From Peronospora farinosa (Eukaryota; Oomycota; Peronosporomycetes; Peronosporales; Peronosporaceae): 64,000 bases of DNA. This document shows, piece after piece, positions 21,150 to 32,215 of this stretch. The stretch covers positions 62,001-126,000 of the forward strand of contig CANTFK010000189.1 in assembly GCA_947646735.1 (NCBI GenBank), given 5' to 3'. The notes under the pieces were generated by a model. That model ran no database searches. It was given only the letters and a program-made list of their open reading frames with translations, and was not told the origin of the DNA. Positions within the stretch are counted from its first letter, which is position 1; the number at the start of each line of letters is the position of its first letter. The position numbers were made by a program, and so were the translations under genes.

Positions 21150-22214
21150 CTAATGCGCTCCCGCATTTATGACTTGTGGGAATGCTGTTTTGGTGGGGGG
21201 GCCCCCGGGGGGGGGGGGGCCCGACCCATCTTGGGCAGGTGAATCTGAACCCGTGCGACGTGCACGGTTCTTCGAACCACCCTTCGGGTTGGGCGACCTT
21301 TTGCTGGCTGCCTTAGCACCAGCAGCTACTTTGGCATAGCAGCGAGCCATAATATGGTCTCGCTTGCCGTACTTGTAGCAGATCACATCTGCATTGCCTA
21401 ACTCTATAGATGTGGCATCAGACCTTTCGGCCGACGGCCTGTAATAGGCTGTCGCCGAGGCGCTGTTGTAGGATTGCTCCTCAACCAAGGCAATGTCAAT
21501 TGCCTCTTTCATAGTATTTGACACCTTTCTGAAAAGGGCCTGACGTGACGGGCCGTGCCGTAGTCCGTAAATGAACGTAGGCACCTTAATGTGTTCCGAT
21601 ATCGGACACACATTAATGGACGCAGACAGCAAACTCATCTCCTGCACATACCCTTGCAGAGATCGTTTCGCCTGTCGTGCTCCAAAGAATCGCGCCTGAA
21701 GTAACACTTTATTGTAAGGCGGCTGGTACATGGCGCGAATCTTTGTCTTAAATATCATCCAAAATGAAAACATTTTTTGCACTTGCCATAAGCGCAGAGT
21801 AAGCCCACTCTGACGTTTTGCCACGCAAATTTGACATGGCATCCGACACCACCCTTGTGTCGTCTTCGATTAGCTGCGTCATACCGCATGCTCCACGGCT
21901 AAAAGTTAGTAGACAATCGCATGTGGGGCAGTCTTATATGCTTCGAAGGGTCCATCCGAATGGGCCTTGGCTAATTAGACCGGGCCGAGAGCATCTCAAC
22001 AGCTCTTTTGAGCGCCTCATTCCGAGCTTGCTCACGCAAAAGCTCATCCTGGGTCTTATTGATGGACTCAGCCGTGGCTTGGCTGTTTGCCTCGGACGCG
22101 TTTCTGCGCTGTCCGAGCACAAACGCCTCAAATTGCTACAACTGAGCAACATGTTGCTCAGGAGTACAACCCAAGAGATTGGCCAGGGTTTGTTTACCAA
22201 GTCCCGGCACCAAA
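21150..22214 (-). pseudogene. Gypsy B gag
   Basis: The N-terminal helix ATAESINKTQDELLREQARN is at about 22000-22080. An open frame at 21842-21150 carries capsid sequence and a damaged knuckle CYKYGKRDHIMARC, in which the second zinc Cys is Tyr. The capsid frame is broken between 21842 and 22000. A long G/C homopolymer tract lies at 21195-21222 within the C-terminal Pro/Gly stretch. Confidence 0.8.
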
Positions 22215-22930
22215 TGCTCATCCAACTCCGATGATGCTGGGAGAGGTGAGGAAAACCATTCCAATTCACCTTGAGGAAGATCCGTATTCTTACATACGAT
22301 CAGAGGGAGGGGTCGTGGGAAAGACTACTAGTGCTACCAAGTGCAGACGAGCGCTTCGTAATGAAGCTGCCACGTACTACGCGGGCAAACCTTTAAGCAG
22401 CGCGAGGAATCGGTTAATCCGTCTTACCTCCGCGTGCGGTGGTGGTTGCGTTGGTCGGTCGCTTAATGCGCCGAACCAAACTGTTGACGGCCGCTTAGAG
22501 CGGTCCGCGCAACAAACAACTAAGAAGTACCTCACTTACGTCACGCAGAAGCTTATCAAGCTTTTCGTGCGCAGTGGGTAGTAATTAGTATATTTAAGAC
22601 TGACTTAAATTTGATAGAAATTATATAAATTTAAACATGACTACTGATTAGTTAATTATGCAACGATTGGATACGCGTCTCTTTAGAAGCGTATCCTTAC
22701 GTGCGATCTAAGGTCGCTGATGACGTCTGTCTGAAGCGTCACCATGACGCCCAGTCCCAACTGGCGTCATCCTCGTTGAATGTGAATCCATCCATGGATA
22801 TCACATTTACGAGGGTGGGTCACATTGATGTGCCACACCCAAGTGGCAGGCCTAAGGTACCTCGTATCCATTTAGGCCTGCCCGTTAAGTATTCGATACT
22901 TACAAACCGTGTTACTTTCAGCCCGTTACA
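22215..22930 (-). repeat. 5' LTR of Gypsy family B
   Basis: 716 bp, starting TGTAACGGGCTG and ending GGATGAGCA in element orientation. It is followed by TTTGGTGCCGGGACTTGG, a plausible primer-binding site (TGGTGCCGGGAC). The copies at 28693-29410 and 37330-38047 are 718 bp. Confidence 0.85.
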
Positions 22931-23188
22931 GTTTATGTAATATTCTGAGATCTAAATCATATGTATGCACGCGATAGAATTTATAACAATCCTACTACCG
23001 GTGTACCGGTACAGAACTTAACGGTTTCATTTCGACCAATCGTGACTGAGATCTATATACAACGATAATTAAAACATCAATTTGTTTCACTGGATGTCGT
23101 ATTGTAATTAATTTAATATTGTAACATTTTGTCATCATCCTATAAATTTATAAGGCACAATTGTTGCAAAAAAACTCATCATTCCCAC

Positions 23189-24102
23189 ATGTTCAAATCC
23201 GAGGCATTCCGCTCCGACCGTGGGCTGGGCAAAGTAGCGCTAGCGGCTTTTGGGCTGGGCGTGTTCATGACTCTTCACGTCTCTCTGCTGATCTATACAA
23301 AATGTGTGGCCCTGATGGACCCGTCTTTCGACGCAATAGCTTCTTCGCGCTGGCAGTGTCTGGAACAATGGAGTTGGTACGCGTTGGCACTAGGATTTTT
23401 CCACTTAATGGAATTTATGATGACGGCTGCCTATCGTCCGACAAATGTCAGCTATGAGTGTATGTTTCCAGAAAATTTTGTTGCAATTGTTGTTTACCAC
23501 ACTTAACCAGCGCCAACAGTACCGGCAGATATGTTGCTAACACATCTTTTGTTGTAATTGCAGCTTTCCTACTAAATCACAGTCGAGAATACCATTTAGC
23601 AGTATTATTGAGCTGTGTAGAATTCTGGTTGGAATTCTATTTTGTACCAATGTGGAAATTACATTCATTTGTGCGTCCAGTGGGAATGGCATTCGTCATT
23701 GGGGGTCAATTCTTTCGAATGGCGGCAATGAGCACTGCTGCGAACAATTTCTCTCATCGGATTGAGTATTTCAAGAGGAAAGAGCATCGGTTAGTTACAC
23801 ACGGAGTGTACCGCTTTATTCGTCACCCAAGCTATCTCGGCTGGTTTTGGTGGATTGTAGGCAGTCAAATTCTTCTAGCCAATCCGGTGTGTGCTTTGGG
23901 CTACACCCTTGTAGCCTGGAGTTTTTTTCACGATCGTATTCCGTACGCAACCGTGTCTAGTTGTTGTTGAATCTGTTATATATGGGTATAAACTGTTTTG
24001 ATGCTTGTTGTTAGGTATGAGGAGCAATTGCTGCTTGGTTTCTTTCCAAACGAGTATCCTGCGTACAAAGCTCGTACTTTTAGCGGTATTCCATTTGTAT
24101 GA
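23189..24102 (+). CDS. ICMT: Protein-S-isoprenylcysteine O-methyltransferase
   Basis: Three exons: 23189-23459, 23564-23942 and 24015-24102. Introns are 104 bp (GTATGT...TTGCAG) and 72 bp (GTACGC...TGTTAG); splicing gives 245 residues. The enzyme transfers a methyl group from S-adenosylmethionine to the C-terminal prenylated Cys of CaaX proteins in the ER membrane. Junctions restore the family sequence: VSYESFLLNHSREYH across intron 1 and FFHDRIPYEEQLLLGFFP across intron 2. Other conserved parts are HRLVTHGVYRFIRHPSYLGW and the last residues GIPFV. Several hydrophobic helices fit a polytopic membrane protein. The ATG at 23189 is preferred because family-like sequence begins right after it; an in-frame ATG at 23129 would add 20 residues. 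It is flanked by Gypsy B upstream and a convergent gene downstream. Confidence 0.93.
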
Positions 24103-24339
24103 ATTTTTTTATATACACTGCAGATTGTCATGAATTAATTTACTTGTTACGGGGATAGAGAACGACGTAACACAGATTAAAGGTCGATGGTGGCAGAGCA
24201 AACGTTATTTATTTGCTTTGTTCGTCTTCTTCTTCCTCTTGCTTTCGGAAGTAATCGATCTCGAATCACTAGATTGCGAAGGTAAACAAGAATTTACTTG
24301 TAACAGTTGCAGACCTGTTTGCACTGCTCACATCATCAG

Positions 24340-25101
24340 TTACACAAAACGTCTGGTCAACATGAGCAGAAATCTCCTACCATAGTTGTAGTCAACGTTG
24401 CCCATGACCCCCTTTGAACTCCACTGCTTGTGCACAGCATTCAGCCTTCTCGGATCACTGTACTCTAAATTTGTCACAAGTCTTACTTTTCGCAGCACTT
24501 CATGTTCAAACATTGCTAGCACAGTCTCCATCCACTCTTGTACTTGCAAAGGAAAAGTCACAACTGCCATTTCGTTATCAACACTGACTACAGTTTCACC
24601 TTCAAGAAGTGCGTCATCCACGAGGACCACACACTCACTCGCAAACGACCGAAGATGACGTAGCAACTCTTGAAAGTCGCGCATGATATCAGTTAAGAAC
24701 GCTAGACTCTTTTCCAGAGTTAAAAAGTGTTTCTGAAGTAATAAAGCTTGAGTGTTGCTGGAATAAGTTAGCACGCCCATTGTCTCCACATTGCTTTTCA
24801 AGTGACCATTGCCAGTACCGTTTGTACTGTCATATTGTAACAATGTCGGCACACGCTGACTAACATTAGCGAGTGTTGAAAGTACTTGTGACCCTTCTGA
24901 CTCGAGACGTGAGCTACGCGTCACCTGCACCAGTCATTTACCAATGACAAAAACGGTTAATGATAAAGGAGACGACCAAAGTAAAAACTAGCGAAGAAAA
25001 CTTTTTTCAAGTGAGTCGGTTCAAACAAGACAAAGAAGGTGTCGAACCTCGGCGACGAAGAGCTTGTGCAGTTTTAGACACTTCTTGACTGTCGTCGCCA
25101 T
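24340..25101 (-). CDS. AIRIM (C1orf109)-like protein
   Basis: Two exons on the minus strand: 25101-25048 and 24924-24340, joined across a 123-bp intron (GTTCGA...GTGCAG). The result is about 212 residues, near the size of the animal protein. The first exon gives MATTVKKCLKLHKLFVAE, which joins in frame to VTRSSRLESEGSQVLSTLAN. This resembles the N-terminus of AIRIM, as does the later EWMETVLAMFEHEVLRKVRL and the NAVHKQW block. In animals AIRIM works with the SPATA5 AAA-ATPase complex in late 60S ribosome maturation. The similarity is from memory and by eye, so the name is tentative. The gene converges on ICMT with about 240 bp between stops. Confidence 0.55.
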
Positions 25102-26133
25102 TTCATGTAGAAATAGACCCAATAAAATAGCTGTAACCCAGTTGTAGCGTGTAATAAAAGTACTTTTTAGTCGGCTTTTCTCGTTAAGCACGGACGGAAA
25201 AATAAATATATTCTTTAGAAGTGAGCAAATATTTATATTTGTCGAGTTGAGATTATTTTGCTTTGCAACACTGACGTGAAGCTAACATCTCTAGAGTACA
25301 TTCCTTTTGGATAGCTAGTTTATAGTACATTAGCGGTTCTTGGTTGTGGCCGCTTGCATCAATGAGAAAGGTTTACTTGATTTTGTTAGGATACGGCGAC
25401 AGAAACAAGACAGGTATGTAGGTCCTGTGCAGCTTAGCTCGCGAACATGCTCGCGTTTAAGTTAACTAGCTTCGTAATATCGTTGCAAATTCCCATTATG
25501 TTATTGTTAACACCGCCATATAACATAACGCGCGCTCGCAAATGCGAAAGGCAAAGAGCTGTATTGTCTAATACTCGCTCTTGACTTTTGATTGTGCAGA
25601 CAGAGCTCATTAAATCATTGTGACTGCCAGACACTCTATTTTACCTTTTACGCTGAAGTCGCTTAACAACTTCTCGCAGTAGTATTGAGGCCATCAGAAG
25701 AAGATATTCTGTCTGTTATGCACACTTGTCCAAATTGGGCTTGTGACTTGTCAAACATGAGGAATGGAGAATGCCTATTTGAAATGGTCAATGTTTTAAG
25801 TGAAACTACTGGCCCATGTTATAGTCATGGACTAAAATATGTAGCACAAAGGCTCGCAGCAATATTACCCTTACGCTATAATCTAGATAAGTAATACAAT
25901 AGACCCCGTCAAATTTTTCCTCCGTAAAATATTATCCATCATAATTGTGACGAATTAGTTTGTTACATACTATCGACTCTTGTATGAAGTGTAAATAAAG
26001 ATAAGGAGTTGCTATATTCACACCCTTTTTCCTTACGTTCACACCCACTTCATTTTTGAAAATTATGTATAATAAAGTAAGGGAGATGATATTGAACTCA
26101 CACCCTTTACAATTTTGGGATATATATATAAAT
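25102..26133. other. Intergenic, mostly unassigned
   Basis: No convincing gene. A 69-codon frame at 25685-25894 is unrecognised. At about 25963-26015 the words TGTTACAT and GTATGAAGTGTAAATAAA resemble the start of the family E LTR at 3812, so an LTR relic interrupted by hAT copy 2 is possible. Confidence 0.35.
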
Positions 26134-27190
26134 TAGAGGTGGTACCCAGACTCAGACTCAGTGGGTAATTACCCATACCCAGACTTATAAGTTGGGTATG
26201 GGTAATAGACTTTACCCAACCCACTTACCCATGGGTACCCATGGAGTTAAATGTACCAGATTTTCTGGACATACATCAGACATATCTGCTCGTATTAATC
26301 TCTAATTGTTATTTGTATTGCGCCTTTTTTTTGTGAAGGTCTACAGCACATATGATGCAAAGAAACTGGAGCCGGTGGCACAGGCCATGCAAAGCAAACT
26401 CTAAAGATTTATCAAGCTGGCGTTGAAACAGGATGCAAACTTCTTTGCAACGGTGTTAGATCCGAGATGGAATATCAGCTGGTTCGAGGACCTCAACGAA
26501 TGGCCGCAGCAACCTTTGGGCTATAGTTTATAGCCCAGAAGCAATCGAGTTGTTTTTGTGGATGCAGCATACATCTTTCAGAAGTCATTAGAAGGGTTCC
26601 GCCTCCGCCACCTGTTAACATTGGTGACGACAAGAGCGATGACGACATAGAGCCAGATATCTTTGCCTTCGCTGAAGGAAGAGTCCTACAGACCACAGTG
26701 AGCAAAGTCGAGGAAGAAGCATAAATTTATTTTGCTCTTTTTCCTGTTAACAGAGACCAGTCGCCATTGGAGTGGCTAGCATCGCATCAGCTGCGAATTA
26801 TGAAATTTGCAAGGATGGCGAGATTTTATCTGGCCATCCCCGCGTCTTCAGCTCCGTCTGAGAGATTTTTCTCTCAAGGTAGAAGGACGTACTGGTGGGA
26901 TAGAACTTCTCTTCCCCCTAAAAACTTGGAGAGGCTTCTGTGCCTCAAGGATTGGATAAGGACACAGGGTCACGTTTTTTGTCGGTAAGGGACTAGTTAT
27001 TTTGTCAGCACTTTCGCTTGCCCGCTTGAACTTCCCACGTGGGAGACGTAGAGTGTTAGTACTTTTATGACCAGTTTTCACGATGTTTTTCTCCCTTCCA
27101 TATTGTTTGGTAGTCCACAACTCTGCATGTATATTGCGCGGGTAACATGGGTTATTAATTACCCGCGGGTATGAGTCCGAGTCGTGGGTA
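26134..27190 (+). mobile_element. hAT transposon copy 2 (internally deleted)
   Basis: Left end TAGAGGTGGTACCCAGACTC and right end ...GTCCGAGTCGTGGGTA form imperfect inverted terminal repeats (CCCAGACTCAGACTC against CCCACGACTCGGACTC). Only the 3' half of the transposase is present, so it is non-autonomous. No clear 8-bp target duplication could be picked out. Confidence 0.75.
26335..26988 (+). pseudogene. hAT transposase, C-terminal half
   Basis: Contains VLDPRWNISWFEDLNEW (broken by frameshifts) and, from 26767, an open stretch with WLASHQLRIMKFARMARFYL, SAPSERFFSQGRRTYWWDR and LERLLCLKDWIRTQGHVF, the hATC dimerisation domain. A GTGAGC...CAG stretch at 26699-26755 may be an intron. Confidence 0.8.
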
Positions 27191-27365
27191 GGGCAATATT
27201 GTCAAATGTTATGTTATGTTAATATTCTATGGAAACTTCATAGAAGTGTCAATTTTATGTAACGGACTCACTTCGTTACATCAAGAGTATAAGCGGAAGG
27301 TGCGCCATTAAAAAAATGGCTTGGTTATAGTTTGAATACACCTCTTCTATTTAATTGTTTTTTTA

Positions 27366-27745
27366 AGATCAGTCACAACCAATTCATTCTATCTTTTTTT
27401 CTTTTATATGCGTAGTGTGTGAGAATAATCCTGGGTATTGGACCGTAGACAAAGCGTAAATATAGAAACATATTCAGCCCAAGTTAGTTCCTAGTCTTCA
27501 CGATCTAGCCGAAGTAGTCGACCCATTCGCTGAGCGCCAATGCCGGTACCACGATATGAACTGCTTCGAGAGCCGTGAAGACCCAGTTAATATTTAGTCC
27601 CGGTTTATCATGTATAGTAAGCAGCGGGTCAGCTTCGGGTTTGCTATGTGATATTTGCAGAGAGAAATGCGAATATTATCCGTTATTGTGGTGTGTTTTG
27701 CTCCTTGAAGTATCTTTGTGTACGACTGGCGATTAGTTAAGGTGA
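27366..27745 (+). repeat. Duplicated unique-looking segment, copy 2
   Basis: Aligns with 17265-17700 in the same orientation, with point differences and small indels. Its open frame is not conserved. Confidence 0.65.
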
Positions 27746-28049
27746 AGAAGGTGTGGTGGAGTAATTGCTGTTGCGGCGTGGGAGCAATACTGACCTATAC
27801 AGTAAATACAAGGAAATAATATATTTTTTAATTTATCTTTAATTTTAAGCCCTTTACTTTTATAGGACATCACAATCCCCAGATAATAAATTTAGATAGG
27901 TAATGTATTCGGACTTGAACATTGTCAAGCTCCGGGCAGACACAGTTATGAGTCATTTTTTCAGACTGGTAAAGATGCAGTTCTCCAGAATATAAGCTAA
28001 TCTAGGACAAGGTCATTTCCGTTAAGATTTAACAACTCTTATTTTCAGC

Positions 28050-28692
28050 CACGAGAGCGACTATTGAACGCTTTAAACGTGCGATACTCAAGTTTCTGGG
28101 CTTCGGGACCGCTGCCATACCGAGAAATGAATGTTGCCGTGGCTACTGACATGATCCGTAAATTAGTTGGATTGCCTATCAGCTACTGCCTCTAAAACAG
28201 TATTGCTGACTATGATAACTTATGTGCTACCAAGACAATGAGCCTCGAGGTTGTCACACGATTCCGCTCAAATTTCTTATCCGCCACTCAGAACAAACGA
28301 AATCAGCAATTGGCGACCCATGCAGGCCACACCGAGATCGTGTACACGGCTGAAATAGAACATGGTTGTTGCACGTCGTGTTTTTCTTCTCGCCTAGTAA
28401 TGAAGAAGCACGATTTAGCTATTGACGTCTGTGCTCATACTTATTTTGCTAAAAGCATTTGGATACATCTCCTTTGTCGCGAAGATGCAATGAAGCTCCA
28501 AGTTTGCTTCTAAGAGCTCTAACCACCTGTTCCAACTGCAATTAAGCCGCGTTTGCCACGCGTGCGGCTACGTTGTATGTAGCTCCTGTGTCTTCAACAA
28601 TTCAGTAGAGCTGCCCAACGCTGGTCTTGTATATATTCACTATTCTATGTGTGCCTTAGAGAGCATGATTCGGCGCTCCATACTATCGTTTT
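28050..28692 (+). pseudogene. FYVE-like/START-like gene relic
   Basis: Parallels residues about 380-580 of the gene at 59-2056. The correspondences are VRYSSFWASG for VQYTSFRSPG, NVAVATDMIRK for CIAVATDMIHQ, EIVYTAEIEHG for KIVYMVGLEHG, and CHACGYVVCSSCVFNNSVEL for CHSCGHVMCRSCVSKELVEL. Stops (for example ISYCLstop near 28195) and frameshifts break it. Its end coincides with the outer boundary of the giant palindrome at 28693. Confidence 0.85.
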
Positions 28693-29410
28693 TGTAACGA
28701 GCTAATAGTTACACGCGTCCGTTAAGTATATGACACTTAACGGGGAGGTCTAATAGGTTACGTGGTACCTTAGAGGTGCCACTTGGGTGCGGCACATCAA
28801 TGTGACCCACCCTCGTGAATGTGATATCCATGGATAGATTAACATTCAACAGGGATGACGCCCAGTTGCGAATAGGCGTCATGGTGACGTCAAACAGACG
28901 TCACCAGCGAGCTTAAATATGTTTCAAGCTCGCACGTAGTGATACGCTTCTAAAGAGACGCGTATCCGATCTTTACGTTTAACCAATCAGTGGTTAGATT
29001 TATATTTAAATATTTCTATCAAATATAAATCCGTCTTGAATTTTCTAACTAACGCTCACTGCCCATGAGAAGCTGAATAAGCTTCTGCGTGGCGCAAGTG
29101 AAGCACTTTTAGAAGTTCGATGCGCGGTTCGATTCGGCGACTCGCAACGGTTGGTACAACCGCCTAAGCTGTCGACCAAACACCCCACCACCGCACACGA
29201 AGGTTAGACGATTAACCGCTTACTCGAGTTCTTGAAGGTGTGTGCCAAATTAGTACGTGGCGGCTTCCTAGAAGTGCCACTATATACTTGGTACTAGTTT
29301 CCTTCTCACGACCCATCTCTCTGAGCGCGCGTGTGAGCGTGGATGGTCTTCAATATAAATTGGGGAGATTTTTATTACCTATCTTAACACCATAATGAGT
29401 TGGATGAGCA
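28693..29410 (+). repeat. Family B LTR, left arm
   Basis: 718 bp, TGTAACGAGC...GGATGAGCA, followed by TTTGGTGCAGGGACTTGG (candidate primer-binding site). Confidence 0.85.
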
Positions 29411-30730
29411 TTTGGTGCAGGGACTTGGTAAACAAGTCCTGGCCAACCTCTTAAATGTCCTCCTGGGCAACATGCTGCTCAGTTGTAGCAATTTGAGGCG
29501 TACGTGCAGACATGCGTCCGAGGCAAACAGCCAAGCTACGGCTGAGTCCATTAATAAGACTCAGGATGAGCTCTGTTGAGCAGGCTCGGAATGAGGCACT
29601 CAACAGAACTGTTGAAATGCTCTCTGCCCGGTCTAACCAGCTGGTTCCCATGCGGATGTACCCTCCGAAGTTTGATGGGACTTCCCCACATATGGCTATT
29701 ATCAGTGGAGCAATGCGGTATGGCGCAGCTCATCGAAGACGACACCAGAATGGTGTCGTAAAGTTTGCGTGGCAAAGCGTCAGAGTGGGCTTACTCTGCT
29801 CATATGGCAAAACGCGAACCGTTTCTATCATGGTCGATCTTAAAACAAATGCTGTAACGGAGCTGAAACGACTGTTTTTGGCTTTCACGCGCGCTTGAGG
29901 AAGACTCTTACTCAAGTATTACGTACTAAGTACATGTAATTCTAAATTTTTATTTTTATGAATTCGTTCTATTTACGAAGAATATTAAGTCGTAATAAAT
30001 ATGGCAGTGTTCCCGCCTTTCGGAAACCACATACTTTTTAGGTTATTTATCATTGGCCCATATTGGGTTTTTAGCCCCAAATATATACCAATAATAAATT
30101 GCCACGCTGTGCCCGCTATTCGGGTACAGCGCCTGCCTACAATTGTAATTGTTTATTTCTGTTAATGTTATATATGCAATATGGCCCATACATTCATGCC
30201 ATGTATTAGACACCCAAAATAGAAGTGTTATTCAAGGTGCGCTTCTTTGAGCACGACAGGCGAAACGATATCTTGAAGAATATGTGCAGTTGATGCGTTC
30301 GCGGTCTGCGTCTATTAATGTGAGTCCGATACTGGAACACATAGAGGTGCCTACGTTCATTAAGAGACTACGGCATGGTCCATCACGTCAGTCCCTTTTT
30401 TAGAAAGGTGGAAAAGACGACGGAGGAGGCAATTGAAAATTTTATGGTTGAGGAGCAAGCCTACAACAGTGCCCTGGCGACAGCTTTATATAAGCCGTCG
30501 CCCGAAAACGAAGATGCCACTCCTATGAAGTTAGGCAATTTAGACGTGATCTGCTACATGTGCGGCAAGCGCGGCCATATGAGGCTTCCTGCTATGGAAA
30601 ACTTTCTGCTGGTGCTAAGGCAGCCAGCAAGAAGAATTACTACCCGAAAGTTAATGCGAAACACCAGCTTGCACGACGCACAGCCAAACACTGGTGACGC
30701 GATTGGACATGCCTCATTAATGTAGGCATT
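29411..30730 (+). pseudogene. Gypsy B gag relic, left arm (split by a solo LTR)
   Basis: Gag sequence 29411-29852 (ARNEAL-like N-terminal helix, many stops) resumes after the LTR 29853-30192 as 30193-30730. The second part has VEKTTEEAIENFMVEEQAYN and a knuckle beginning CYMCGKRGH whose last Cys is lost. Downstream, 30740-30883 repeats part of the same gag in reverse. Confidence 0.8.
29853..30192 (-). repeat. Family A-like solo LTR inside gag, left arm
   Basis: 340 bp, TGTATGGGCC...CCGTTACA on the minus strand, related to but distinct from the A1/A2 LTRs. A 115-bp piece of its start is repeated in opposite orientation at 30884-30998. Confidence 0.75.
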
Positions 30731-30739
30731 TCTATGTGT

Positions 30740-30998
30740 TACAGTATCGAACATACAGTAATGGACGCCGACAGCGAACTCATTTCCTGCACATATTCTT
30801 CCAGATATCGTTTCGCCTTTTGGACTCAAAGAAGCGCACCTTGAATAACACTTCTATTTTGGGTGTCTAATACATGGCATGAATGTATGGGCCATATTGC
30901 ATATATAATATTAACAGAAATAAACAATTACAATTGTAGGCAGGCGCTGTACCCGAATAGCGGGCACAGCGTGGCAATTTATTATTGGTTTAGTAGGG
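30740..30998 (-). repeat. Small inverted copy of gag plus LTR start within the left arm
   Basis: Revisits the sequence of about 30080-30340 in reverse (GGTGCGCTTCTTTGAG and TGTATTAGACACCCAAAATA recur inverted), giving a palindrome within the palindrome. It ends at 30998 where the hairpin-repeat segment starts. Confidence 0.75.
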
Positions 30999-32215
30999 TG
31001 TCCATCCGTCGTTATGACGGTGCGAAGTAGTATATTTAGGAATTTTAACGCAGCACTTTGCTAAGGTGTTCACCCGTCGTTCCGACGTTGCGCAGTAGTA
31101 TATATAGGCATTATAAAACGCAGCAATTTGCTAGGGTGTTTACCCGTTATTTTGACGGATTTAGTACGCGAAGTCTACGGTAATAGTTTATTTGCTAAAA
31201 CTATTACGTTGTTTTGATGAAACGCTGCGCGAAGTCGAAGCTGCTAGGGTGTGTGCATGTCTTTCCGGCGAATAGGACGGCGAATTTCACGCTGATAGTA
31301 TATTGTCCAATTCAGGGTGTCTACCCGTCGTTTCGACGGACATGGACCAAAACAAATTTGCTGAATTTTACAGGCCCCTCACATTCCTTTGAGTATAGGT
31401 TGACTTAGATAAATTGATAAGTATGAAAGTCAATGAAGGTCGGTATGTTCACACATCGCTTTACTTATAAATATCCGGTTGCGTTAGGTTATTGCTAACT
31501 ATGAAGTCAAGGTGTATGAAGTCAAGGTGTATGAAGTCAAGGTGTATGAAGTCAAGGTGTACCTGTCGACTCCGGTAATAATTGAGGGGTATAAAGGTGA
31601 ATGTAAACCCGTCGTTCCGTAATGTAGAATGTCCGGTTGACTCAGGTAAATGAATAAGTATGATGCATTGCATTTGAGTCGATTCGCTTATTGTAACTGA
31701 ATCCACTTGAACCTGATCACTACGCTTGCTTTTGCCATTTTGTAGTGTATTATTTGAGCACAGAGTCCATGTTTTGAAAAACTACAGCATGTGTCTTATC
31801 TACTATTCTAAGAAAGCTGTGTTTGATATTGCAATATTTAATGATGCATAGGCACATTTATGTGTGACATCGTTTCGTATATTTATTTTATAGATAGAAG
31901 CACAACATATGGACACTCTGTTATGGAGATCTGCACATGTAATTATCAATACAAAATGCATAGTCAGCCATTGAAAAAAATCAGCCAAAAATGCAAAATC
32001 AGCCAATGCAAAATGAATACGAAAAGCATTATCAGCCAATCCGAATGCCGGAAAAGGATCAAACGGACGGACGGACGGACAATATATAGACTAGGGTGGT
32101 CACCCGTCGTTCCGACGGTGTGCAGTAGTATATATTGGCATCATTTTTACTTTAGAATATCGAGTCGGCTAAGGTTATAGTGATAAGTATGAAATTCAGC
32201 GTGTAACCGTCGTTC
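30999..32215. repeat. Segment with repeated CCGTCGTTNNGACGG hairpins, left arm
   Basis: At least six variants of a perfect or near-perfect hairpin (CCGTCG-TTC-CGACGG type), usually preceded by CTAGGGTGTNNAC and often followed by GCAGTAGTATATA. They are near 31013, 31070, 31146, 31325, 32103 and 32206. Probably a non-autonomous DNA element with subterminal repeats; I do not recognise the family and saw no transposase. An (ACGG)n run lies at about 32064-32080. Confidence 0.65.
31501..31560 (+). repeat. Perfect 15-bp tandem repeat, 4 copies (left arm)
   Basis: ATGAAGTCAAGGTGT repeated exactly four times; mirrored at 35180-35239. Confidence 0.98.

Larger units (their letters stand above)
19104..22930 (-). 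mobile_element. Ty3/Gypsy family B copy, truncated in pol
   Basis: Minus-strand element with its 5' LTR at 22215-22930, gag, protease and the first part of RT. Pol ends at about 19106 within the motif DPEKVKAIKEWPFP where the family C LTR sits. RNase H, integrase and 3' LTR are absent. Confidence 0.85.

Noticed and set aside
23129..23188. N-terminal extension of ICMT
   Set aside because: In frame but Lys/His/Ser-rich and unlike the family; the ATG at 23189 is preferred.
32064..32080. Telomere-like repeat
   Set aside because: Only about four (ACGG) units; a simple repeat, not the TTTAGGG-type repeat expected at oomycete telomeres.
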